DNA of 64,000 nt, taken from CAYRES01 sp964423425 (lineage in GTDB: Bacteria > Actinomycetota > Thermoleophilia > RBG-16-64-13). Positions 27,823 to 34,850 of the stretch are shown here, one piece after another. The stretch's first letter is position 1. Every line of letters starts with the position of its first letter. The notes below the pieces were generated by a model that did no database searches, was not told where the DNA came from, and saw only the letters and a list, made by a program, of their open reading frames with translations. Location: the NCBI GenBank assembly GCA_964423425.1, contig CAYRES010000001.1, positions 310,001-374,000 on the forward strand. The letters are read 5' to 3'. The position numbers and the translations under genes are program-made.

Positions 27823-29104
27823 CGCGAAGGCCGAGCCGCTCAGTGCACCAAAGGGCACGTACGATATCCTGCCCGAGGACCAACCGGTACGGTCGTGGAT
27901 TCTGGCTGCGGCTGAGGACATCTTCAGGCGCTACGGCTACGGTCGGTTGGACACACCTACCTTCGAAGAGACCCGCCTGTTTGCCCGCGGTGTAGGGGAG
28001 GCCACCGACATCGTGCGCAAAGAGATGTACACGTTCGTCGATCAGGGCGGGAGGTCGCTCACACTGCGGCCCGAGGGTACTGCACCTGCCGCCCGGGCGT
28101 ACGTGGAGCACGGCATGCATACACGTCCCCAGCCGGTGAAGCTCTGGTACCTGTGGCCCATGTTCAGGTACGAGAGTCCCCAGAGCGGACGCTACCGCCA
28201 GCATTATCAGATCGGCATCGAGGCCTTCGGGTCGCCGTCGCCGTTGCTCGATGCAGAGGTTATCGCCGTTCTTGGCACCCTCTACGAGACCGTGGGTCTC
28301 ACCGGCGTCGAGCTTCGCCTCAACTCCATGGGCTGCCCCTGCTGCCGTGCGCCCTACAGGGAACGGTTGGCCTCGTATCTCGCTGCCCATGACACCGAGC
28401 TGTGCGGCGAATGCCGTGAACGTGCCGTCGCCAACCCCCTGCGGACCTTCGACTGCAAGGTGTCGGTGTGCCGCGAGGTGCTCGAAGGCGCTCCCCGGCT
28501 GCCCGACGGCTTGTGCCCCGATTGCGCCGCCCATCACGAGGTCGTGAAGCAGGCCCTTGCGGTCCAAGGGTTCGCCTTCGTGGAAGACCATCGCTTGGTG
28601 CGAGGCATGGACTACTACACCCGCACCACCTTCGAATTTCAATCGTCGCTCTTGGGCGCCCAATCGGGAGTGGGAGGGGGTGGGCGCTACGACCAGCTGG
28701 TGGAAGACATCGGCGGCCCACCCACTCCCGGCGTGGGCTGGGGCACGGGGGTCGAACGTATCCTGTTGGCCCTGAGGCAGACCTTCGACAATCTGCCGAC
28801 GGCGGTGCCTCCGGTGGCCTATCTCGTGGCTTTCGGCGAGCGCGCGCGCGCCGAGGTGTTTGCCTTGGCGCACGAGTTGCGTCGCAAGCGAGCCTCCGTT
28901 GAATTCGACTACATGGAACGCAGCGGCAGGGGCCAGATGAAACAGGCGGGTAGGAGCGGAGCCCTCTTGGCCCTCATCATCGGGGATGACGAACTGGACA
29001 CCGGTACCATCACGGTTCGCCGGCTGGCCGAGGGCGTGGAGACGAGAGTTGCCAGGGATGAGGCGCTCTCGATGGTCATCGAAGCGGAAGAAGGCCGGTC
29101 ATGA
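27815..29104 (+). CDS. hisS: Histidyl-tRNA synthetase
   Basis: Class II synthetase charging tRNA-His. The 429 residues show motif 2 MFRYESPQSGRYRQHYQ, the histidine signature LVRGMDYYTRTTFEF, a GGGGRYD segment, motif 3 GWGTGVERI, and a C-terminal anticodon-binding domain. Extra cysteines (CPCC, CGEC, CPDC) in the insertion domain could bind zinc, as in several bacterial HisRS. The GTG start lies inside the preceding gene, and the stop overlaps the aspS ATG. Confidence 0.97.
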   Translation: MADAKAEPLSAPKGTYDILPEDQPVRSWILAAAEDIFRRYGYGRLDTPTFEETRLFARGVGEATDIVRKEMYTFVDQGGRSLTLRPEGTAPAARAYVEHGMHTRPQPVKLWYLWPMFRYESPQSGRYRQHYQIGIEAFGSPSPLLDAEVIAVLGTLYETVGLTGVELRLNSMGCPCCRAPYRERLASYLAAHDTELCGECRERAVANPLRTFDCKVSVCREVLEGAPRLPDGLCPDCAAHHEVVKQALAVQGFAFVEDHRLVRGMDYYTRTTFEFQSSLLGAQSGVGGGGRYDQLVEDIGGPPTPGVGWGTGVERILLALRQTFDNLPTAVPPVAYLVAFGERARAEVFALAHELRRKRASVEFDYMERSGRGQMKQAGRSGALLALIIGDDELDTGTITVRRLAEGVETRVARDEALSMVIEAEEGRS

Positions 29105-30855
29105 GTTACAGGAATGCCTGGTGCGGCGAAGTGCTCGAGGATCTCGTCGGCACCCGAGTGGCTCTTGCGGGATGGGTGCACCGCCGCCGCGATCACGGTG
29201 GGCTGGTGTTCGTCGACCTCCGGGACCGCACGGGTTTGGTGCAGCTCGTGTTCGATCCCGCGGTGAACGAGCGGGTTCACGAGACGGCGCATCGTCTTCG
29301 CAGCGAGTTCGTTGTTTCTGCCGAGGGTACCGTGGTCCCGCGGGGCGAGGAGCGTGTGAACCCCAACATGAAGACCGGGCACATCGAGATAGCCGTCGAT
29401 TCGCTTACCATCTTGGCTGAGGCCAAGACCCCTCCCTTCACGCCCGGCGAGTTCGGCCACGTCGACGACAACACTCGCCTCCGCTACCGCTACATCGATC
29501 TCCGCCGCAGCCGGATGCAGGAGAATCTCCGTCTGCGTGACGCGGCCGTGCAATCGGTGCGGCGATACTTCGGTGAGCACGGCTTCCTCGAAATCGAGAC
29601 GCCCATCCTCACCAAGAGCACTCCCGAGGGCGCGCGCGACTTCCTCGTGCCCAGCCGGCTGCAACCGGGAGCCTTCTATGCCCTCCCACAGTCGCCCCAG
29701 CTGTTCAAACAACTCTTGATGATCGCGGGTTACGAGCGCTATTACCAACTTGCGCGTGCGTTCCGCGATGAAGACCTGCGCGCCGACCGCCAGCCCGAGC
29801 ACACCCAGATCGATCTCGAGATGAGTTTTGTCGAAGAGCGGGACATCCAAGAGTTGGTGGAGGGCATGATGGTGCAGGTGTTTCGTGACGTGTTGGATAT
29901 CGAGGTGCCGCGCCCTTTTCCCCGCCTCACCTACGCAGAAGCCATGCGCCGTTTCGGGAGCGACAAGCCCGATGTCCGCTTCGGCTTGGAGATCATCGAT
30001 ATCTCTGAGCTGGTTTCCGGGTCGGGCTTCAAGGTCTTCGCCGACACTGTGGCCCGGGGGGGTGCCGTCCGGGGCATATGCGTGCCGGGGGCAGGCGCCT
30101 TCTCCCGCAAAGACGTTGACGATCTCGCTGCAGCTATCGCTCCCCACGGGGCCAAGGGTCTCGTACCCGTGTGGGTGGAGGCCGGAGGAATCCGTTCTCC
30201 GATAGCCAAGTTCCTAAGTGTGGAAGTCGTCACGTCACTGCTTTCGACGGTGGAGGCGCAACCGGGCGACATACTCCTATTGGTCGCCGATGAGCGTCCC
30301 ATTGTCGAAGCCGCTCTGGGTGCTCTGCGGCTCCACCTTGCCGAGAAGCTGTCGCTCGAACGGGAGGGGTGGGAGTTCTTGTGGATCATCGACCCACCCA
30401 TGTTTGAGTGGGATGAGAAGGAGAAACGGTTGAAGGCCCAACATCACCCCTTCACCAAACCGCGGGTGAAGGCCCCTTCTGAGCTGGCCGAGCGGCCGCT
30501 GGACATCGGCACCTATGCCTACGACTTGGTGCTGAACGGTGTGGAGTTGGGCAGTGGTTCGCTGCGTATCGCCGACCCGGCTCTTCAAGAGGCCGTATTT
30601 GAGGCTCTGGGCCTGTCGGCCGAGGAGATCGAGGGGAAGTTCGGCTTCCTGGTGGAGGCCATGGACTACGGTATTCCGCCGCACGGCGGCATGGCGATGG
30701 GGCTCGACCGCCTCGTTATGCTGATGGCCGGCGAGAAGTCCATACGGGAGGTCATCGCCTTCCCGAAGACCCAGAGCGGCGGGTGCCCCCTCACGGCAGC
30801 CCCCTCGGGAGTGGCCGTCGAGCAGTTGCGAGAGCTTCGGATAAGGCCCCTCTAG
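29101..30855 (+). CDS. aspS: Aspartyl-tRNA synthetase
   Basis: Class II synthetase with the bacterial GAD insertion. The 584 residues have the OB-fold anticodon domain at the N terminus, motif 2 FRDEDLRADRQPEHTQID, and motif 3 GMAMGLDRLVML. In the anticodon domain, residues 28-34 read RRRDHGG. A His at this point has been linked to non-discriminating enzymes that also make Asp-tRNA-Asn, so an amidotransferase route to Asn-tRNA is possible. The hisS-aspS order is conserved. A structured RNA follows. Confidence 0.97.
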   Translation: MSYRNAWCGEVLEDLVGTRVALAGWVHRRRDHGGLVFVDLRDRTGLVQLVFDPAVNERVHETAHRLRSEFVVSAEGTVVPRGEERVNPNMKTGHIEIAVDSLTILAEAKTPPFTPGEFGHVDDNTRLRYRYIDLRRSRMQENLRLRDAAVQSVRRYFGEHGFLEIETPILTKSTPEGARDFLVPSRLQPGAFYALPQSPQLFKQLLMIAGYERYYQLARAFRDEDLRADRQPEHTQIDLEMSFVEERDIQELVEGMMVQVFRDVLDIEVPRPFPRLTYAEAMRRFGSDKPDVRFGLEIIDISELVSGSGFKVFADTVARGGAVRGICVPGAGAFSRKDVDDLAAAIAPHGAKGLVPVWVEAGGIRSPIAKFLSVEVVTSLLSTVEAQPGDILLLVADERPIVEAALGALRLHLAEKLSLEREGWEFLWIIDPPMFEWDEKEKRLKAQHHPFTKPRVKAPSELAERPLDIGTYAYDLVLNGVELGSGSLRIADPALQEAVFEALGLSAEEIEGKFGFLVEAMDYGIPPHGGMAMGLDRLVMLMAGEKSIREVIAFPKTQSGGCPLTAAPSGVAVEQLRELRIRPL

Positions 30856-30875
30856 GCGGTGGTGCGTGGGGGGGT

Positions 30876-30904
30876 TTGTGGGAGAAATGGCCCTGTGATA
30901 CATT
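30876..30904 (+). promoter_or_regulatory. Promoter of the 6S-like RNA
   Basis: TTGTGG (30876-30881), 17-bp spacer, TACATT (30899-30904). The expected start near 30911 coincides with the first base of the RNA's long closing stem, which supports both calls. Confidence 0.6.
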
Positions 30905-30908
30905 TGAG

Positions 30909-31070
30909 GTGCTCGACCTTGTTCGTGATCTGCTGCAATCTTGAGCCAACACATTCGAATCGGGAGGTCGGCTCTTCCGGTCGGTGGAACGACCCTCCGG
31001 TGGCCGCCACCCACCTGCTTAGGCAGGTTCAAGATTCCTCCAGACACGGCAAGGTGGAGCATTTTCTTTT
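30909..31070 (+). ncRNA. ssrS: Probable 6S RNA
   Basis: Positions 30909-30921 pair with 31050-31062 in a 13-bp closing stem with one G-G mismatch, followed at once by ATTTTCTTTTCC as a terminator tail. Inside, AATCTTGA (30937-30944) is complementary to TCAAGATT (31029-31036). A hairpin ACCTGC-TTAG-GCAGGT lies on the 3' side (31013-31028) and competes with extension of that helix. The middle folds as an apical hairpin (about 30961-30999). A long rod of about 155 nt with a central bubble and a 3'-side hairpin is the 6S RNA architecture, which mimics an open promoter to bind RNA polymerase. Its position after aspS is, as I recall, also that of a Bacillus 6S RNA. The family call is inference from structure and position. 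Confidence 0.65.
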
Positions 31071-31088
31071 CCTTGATGGGGGTGCGGC

Positions 31089-31613
31089 ATGAGTAGAAGG
31101 CGCTCGTGGGGCCGAACAAGCCCTGTCGGTTTCATCGGTGTGGCGGCATGGTTCGTGCTTGTGTGCGGCCTGCTGTTCTTGGCTGGGTGCGGCGGCACCA
31201 CGACGACCAGTACGGTTGCACCCATAACTCCCACCACGGCTGCTCCCGTGCCGGGTGAAGGCATCATGGGCCGCGAGATCACAGCTTCCGAGGATACCCC
31301 CTTTGAGGTAGCGCGTGCTTTCTCAGAGCAACAGCCCGTAGTGGTGTTGTTCTATGTCGCCGGTGGATCCGACGACCAGCCGGTTCGCGACGCGTTGAGC
31401 CGTATTGCAGCCCGCTACCCCGACATCGCCTTCGCCCTCTACGACTACAAACTGCCGGAAGCGTACGGCGACCTCGCCGTCGCGCTCGCAGTCGACTATA
31501 CGCCGTATACTGTCTTCATCGGTGCCGACGGTATCGTTGCACACACTGTGACCGGTTTTGCCGACGAGGCGGTACTGCAGCAGTTCGTCGAGAACCTTCA
31601 GCAGGGAACATAA
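31089..31613 (+). CDS. Lipoprotein with thioredoxin-like fold lacking the CxxC motif
   Basis: A 174-residue secreted protein. Arg-rich N terminus, hydrophobic helix and lipobox LAGC (Cys34) mark a lipoprotein, followed by a Thr/Pro/Ala linker. Residues 70-170 follow the thioredoxin pattern (VVVLFYV, then RDALSRIAARYPDIAFALYDYK, and VDYTPYTVFIG before the cis-Pro region), but where WCGPC should be the sequence is AGGSDDQ, with no cysteine. It is therefore unlikely to be a disulfide enzyme. A binding or chaperone role outside the membrane is possible. It sits between the 6S-like RNA and mnmA. Confidence 0.7.
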   Translation: MSRRRSWGRTSPVGFIGVAAWFVLVCGLLFLAGCGGTTTTSTVAPITPTTAAPVPGEGIMGREITASEDTPFEVARAFSEQQPVVVLFYVAGGSDDQPVRDALSRIAARYPDIAFALYDYKLPEAYGDLAVALAVDYTPYTVFIGADGIVAHTVTGFADEAVLQQFVENLQQGT

Positions 31614-31621
31614 GGCGTGTC

Positions 31622-32761
31622 GTGACAGATGGTTTCCGCCCTTCCGGGCAGCGGCGGGGGGTACTCCTAGCAGTAAGCGGAGGCGTCGATAGTGGGGTCG
31701 CCGCCCTCCGGCTCCTGCAGCAGGGTTACTGGGTGGAGGCCGTCACTTTCAGCCTGTGGACCGACCCCGATGCCTCGAAACCCAACCGCTGCTGTGCGGC
31801 CGACGCCATCCTGGCCGCCCGCGATTTGGCCGATCACCTGGGTATCGTGCATCACTTGGTCGACCTCCGCGAAGAGTTCCTGAGTGAGGTAGTATCGTAC
31901 TTCGTGGAGACGTACGCCGATGCCCGCACTCCCAATCCCTGCGTGCAATGCAACGCACACCTACGGTTTCCGGTGCTTGTCCGTATGGCCGAAGAGCTGG
32001 GTCTGGATCACATCTCGACGGGCCACTATGCCCGCCTCGATCCCGGTTCGGACTGTTTACTTCGAGGCCACGACAATCACAAGGACCAGTCATACGTCTT
32101 GGCGCACGTCTCGCCCGCCCTGTTGCGCCAGTCTCTATTCCCGGTGGGAGATCTCACCAAGGGAGAGGTCCGCGCCTGTGCACGGGAGCACGGCCTGCCG
32201 GTGCACGCCTCTCCGGAGAGCCAAGATATCTGCTTCATCCCGGACGGGGACTACCGGCGCTTCCTCGCCACCAGGATACGGAGCGGGGAGGGCCCTATCC
32301 TCGACAGGGAGGGGAAGGTGCGGGGCACCCACTCCGGCCTCTATCGTTACACGATCGGGCAGCGGCGCGGTCTTGGCATAGCCGACACAGAGCCCCTGTA
32401 TGTGGTGGAACTGCGCCCCTCCCGCAACGCCCTCGTGGTGGGCAGGTGGGAAGACCTCGAGGTGACGAGCCTTGAGCTGACGGATGTCGTCGTACACGCG
32501 CCACTGCACGTCGGTGATGATGCCCCGACCGTGGTGCAGTACCGCTCCACGGGGGACTCGGTGCCTGTGGTCCCGCCACGGTATGACCACGACACCGACA
32601 GCCTCCTCCTCACACTGAAGCGCCCTGCCCAGGGTGTTTCCCCGGGGCAGCTTGCCGTCGTGTACCAGGGTGCCTCCGTACTCCTTTCCGGCACCATACT
32701 GTGCGCTTCTCCCCGGACCGGGGGAAGGGTAGAGCCAGCAGGCACCCGAGCCCCGGGCTGA
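31622..32761 (+). CDS. mnmA: tRNA-specific 2-thiouridylase MnmA
   Basis: Thiolates U34 of Lys, Glu and Gln tRNAs. The 379 residues carry the PP-loop AVSGGVDSG near residue 20, the catalytic cysteine in NPCVQCN and the persulfide cysteine in SQDICFIPDGDY, then the two C-terminal beta domains. Family alignment supports the GTG start. It follows the lipoprotein gene by 8 bp. The sulfur donor gene (IscS) is not in the window. Confidence 0.95.
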   Translation: MTDGFRPSGQRRGVLLAVSGGVDSGVAALRLLQQGYWVEAVTFSLWTDPDASKPNRCCAADAILAARDLADHLGIVHHLVDLREEFLSEVVSYFVETYADARTPNPCVQCNAHLRFPVLVRMAEELGLDHISTGHYARLDPGSDCLLRGHDNHKDQSYVLAHVSPALLRQSLFPVGDLTKGEVRACAREHGLPVHASPESQDICFIPDGDYRRFLATRIRSGEGPILDREGKVRGTHSGLYRYTIGQRRGLGIADTEPLYVVELRPSRNALVVGRWEDLEVTSLELTDVVVHAPLHVGDDAPTVVQYRSTGDSVPVVPPRYDHDTDSLLLTLKRPAQGVSPGQLAVVYQGASVLLSGTILCASPRTGGRVEPAGTRAPG

Positions 32762-32776
32762 GGAAGGCCGCCCGTC

Positions 32777-32804
32777 TTGCCGTGAGGGGCCTATCGTGTA
32801 TCCT
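32777..32804 (+). promoter_or_regulatory. Possible promoter for the DUF948-sigma block
   Basis: TTGCCG (32777-32782) and TATCCT (32799-32804) with a 16-bp spacer, about 70 nt before the DUF948 start. Confidence 0.4.
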
Positions 32805-32872
32805 AGGGGTACGGTCAAGCGTGAGGCGGTCGTCTTTGCGCCGGCTCGAGTCATCGCGGAAGGGGAGAGTGC

Positions 32873-33253
32873 ATGGAATCTGATGCGGGCGCATTCATGA
32901 GGATCGCCATCGGAGTCTTCTTCTTGCTGTTTGGGATGGGACTGGCCTATATGCTCTATCGATTGGCCACCACCTTCTCGGCGGCCGCGGAGATGATCCA
33001 GGACGTGAACAAGGAGGTTGTCCCCATCCTCTCCCGGGTACAGACCACCCTCGACGAGGTCAATTCCGAACTCGGTAAGATCGACGAGCTCACCGGCACG
33101 GTGGTGGCGGTGGCCGACAAGCTCGAATCCACGACTTCCGCGGCGCAGAGTGCAGTGGCGGTGCCGCTCAAGAAGGTCGGCGGCCTGGCTGCCGGGCTCA
33201 GCCGGGGCGTCTCGAGCTTCTTCGAAGGCAGAAAGGCGGGCGGCCATGGGTAA
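32873..33253 (+). CDS. DUF948 membrane-anchored protein
   Basis: A 126-residue protein with one N-terminal membrane helix (IAIGVFFLLFGMGLAYMLY) and a following helical region with evenly spaced hydrophobic residues, matching DUF948. GGGGAG precedes the ATG by about 6 nt. The family commonly sits beside YtxH-type genes and alternative sigma factors in Gram-positive bacteria and is linked loosely to general stress, with no known activity. It overlaps the next gene by 8 bp. Confidence 0.75.
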   Translation: MESDAGAFMRIAIGVFFLLFGMGLAYMLYRLATTFSAAAEMIQDVNKEVVPILSRVQTTLDEVNSELGKIDELTGTVVAVADKLESTTSAAQSAVAVPLKKVGGLAAGLSRGVSSFFEGRKAGGHG

Positions 33254-33524
33254 GCTGGTGTTCTGTACGGTGGCCCTCCTCGGCACTGTGGCCGGGGCGG
33301 CCGTGGTCACCGCGTTGCAGATCTCCCGCCGCACCGGCCGTCCCTTCGTGGAGGCCCTTTCCGAGGTACCGACCGAGGCCAAGCGTTGGCTCGACGACGT
33401 GAACTCCAGGCTGAAGGTTGCCGTTGAAACAGGCAAGTCGGCGGCGGCGGCCAAGGAGGAGGAGATCGAACGGGTGCTGCAGGGCGACGATCACCTCCCG
33501 GTCTCGCCGGAGTCGGTGGTGTAG
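33246..33524 (+). CDS. YtxH-like small membrane protein
   Basis: A 92-residue protein with one N-terminal membrane helix (LVFCTVALLGTVAGAAVVTAL) and a charged helical tail, the form of YtxH/general-stress membrane proteins. Translation is coupled to the DUF948 gene by overlap. It lies immediately before the sigma-factor partner gene, and the four genes look like one stress operon. Confidence 0.65.
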   Translation: MGKLVFCTVALLGTVAGAAVVTALQISRRTGRPFVEALSEVPTEAKRWLDDVNSRLKVAVETGKSAAAAKEEEIERVLQGDDHLPVSPESVV

Positions 33525-33530
33525 GGCGTT

Positions 33531-33932
33531 GTGGTGGCAGTCGACACCGTCACGCTGACTCTTCCCCGTGGGGCCGGCTATCTGGCGCTGTTGCATCTGG
33601 TGTTGGGTGGGATAGCACTTCGGAAGGACCTGAGCTTCGACGACTTGGACGACGTGCAGCTCGCCGTCGACAGTATCCTGGCTGAGGATCCGGGTCGGGT
33701 GGGCGACGTGGAGATGAAGGTGTCCCTCGAGGAGGAGGGCCTGCGTATCCGGCTTGCCGCTTTCTCCAACCAGAGCATGAAGGCCTCGCTCGGCGGCAGT
33801 TCTCGGTCGCCTGCGCCTGAACCGCAGCACCTCGACATGGGCGTGCTCCTGGAAAGCCTCTGCGACAGCTTCGTGGTTGAGGACTTGAGGGGCGATTGTT
33901 ATGCCATCGAATTGTGGAAGCGGACAGGTTAG
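33531..33932 (+). CDS. Anti-sigma-like protein, degenerate RsbW/SpoIIAB type
   Basis: A 133-residue protein directly before a SigB/SigF-type sigma gene. The N-terminal pattern VTLTLPRGAGYLALLHLVLGG and DLDDVQLAVD resembles the start of RsbW-like anti-sigma kinases, and a C-terminal strand ends in YAIELWKRTG. The N-box (usually E-x-x-x-N-x-x-x-H after the AVD segment) reads SILAEDPGR, and no DxGxG loop is present, so ATP binding and kinase activity look lost. It probably still binds sigma, but the control by phosphorylation may not apply. The assignment rests on position and partial fold similarity. Confidence 0.6.
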   Translation: MVAVDTVTLTLPRGAGYLALLHLVLGGIALRKDLSFDDLDDVQLAVDSILAEDPGRVGDVEMKVSLEEEGLRIRLAAFSNQSMKASLGGSSRSPAPEPQHLDMGVLLESLCDSFVVEDLRGDCYAIELWKRTG

Positions 33933-33939
33933 CCCCCGT

Positions 33940-34779
33940 ATGGTGCAAGAGCCCCACGATGCGTGGCATAGTTCAGCGGGATTCCACGAGAATCTCGCCG
34001 ACGTACCGGAGAAGGAATTGCTGCGTCGGGTCCACGAAGAGGGTGACCGCGCCGCGCGGGACGAACTGATCACGAGATACCTCCCACTTGTGCGCAGTCT
34101 GGCGCGGCGATTCGCTGCGCGGGGGCAATCGGTAGAGGATCTCACGCAAGTCGGCTCCATAGGTCTCATCAAAGCCATCGACCGCTTCGACGTGGAGAGA
34201 GGAGTGGAGCTCTCCACCTACGCGACGCCGACCGTGATGGGGGAGATCAAGCGCTACTTCAGGGATAAGGGGTGGGCGGTCAAAGTACCGCGGGCCCTGC
34301 AGGATCTCAACGTTCGCCTCAATCGGGTCATCGAACAACTCACGGTCGAACTGAAACGCTCGCCCACCATTGCCGACATGGCTGAGGCGTGCGATGTGAG
34401 CGAGGAGGATGTGCTGGAGGCTCTCGAAAGCGGCCGTGCCTACAGTTCGCTGTCGATCTACGGTGGAAGCACTTCCGAAGATGACGATGCATTTGAGATA
34501 CTTGATTGTCTCGGTACCGAGGAGCGGGAGTATGAATTGGTGGAACAGCGCCGCTTCCTCGCACCGGCAATGGAGAAACTGGACGAGCGAGAGCGTCTGA
34601 TACTGCACCTTCGCTTCTTCGAAGGCATGACCCAGACGCAGATCGCGGCACGTGTGGGCATCTCGCAGATGCACGTCTCGCGGCTCATCAGGAAGTCCCT
34701 GGAGGTGCTCCGCACTGCCATGGCTGACACTGGGGCGGTCTCACCTGCGGAACAGGTGAAGGGCAGCACCGGCCACTGA
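33940..34779 (+). CDS. SigB/SigF/SigG-type RNA polymerase sigma factor
   Basis: A 279-residue group 3 sigma factor. Region 2 reads DLTQVGSIGLIKAIDRF then STYATPTVMGEIKRYFRDKGW, region 3 VPRALQDLNVRLNRV, and region 4 has the HTH TQTQIAARVGISQMHVSRLIR. This is the actinobacterial SigF/SigB class used in stress or development. I start at ATG 33940, after the stop of the anti-sigma-like gene; an earlier in-frame ATG at 33901 would overlap that gene by 32 bp. It follows two membrane proteins and its presumed anti-sigma in one operon. Confidence 0.92.
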   Translation: MVQEPHDAWHSSAGFHENLADVPEKELLRRVHEEGDRAARDELITRYLPLVRSLARRFAARGQSVEDLTQVGSIGLIKAIDRFDVERGVELSTYATPTVMGEIKRYFRDKGWAVKVPRALQDLNVRLNRVIEQLTVELKRSPTIADMAEACDVSEEDVLEALESGRAYSSLSIYGGSTSEDDDAFEILDCLGTEEREYELVEQRRFLAPAMEKLDERERLILHLRFFEGMTQTQIAARVGISQMHVSRLIRKSLEVLRTAMADTGAVSPAEQVKGSTGH

Positions 34780-34850
34780 CCGCCTGGTCGAGCCGTCCGT
34801 CTCAGATTCTCCAGGCACATACAAGGGAAATACTGGAAAGGGCCTCTTTC

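Noticed and set aside
30856..31088. Signal recognition particle RNA or RNase P RNA after aspS
   Set aside because: No GGAA-capped SRP helix 8 motif and too short for RNase P; the single long rod with a central bubble fits 6S better.
34780..34850. Possible T-box leader before alaS
   Set aside because: Only 71 bp, no T-box sequence and no specifier stem.
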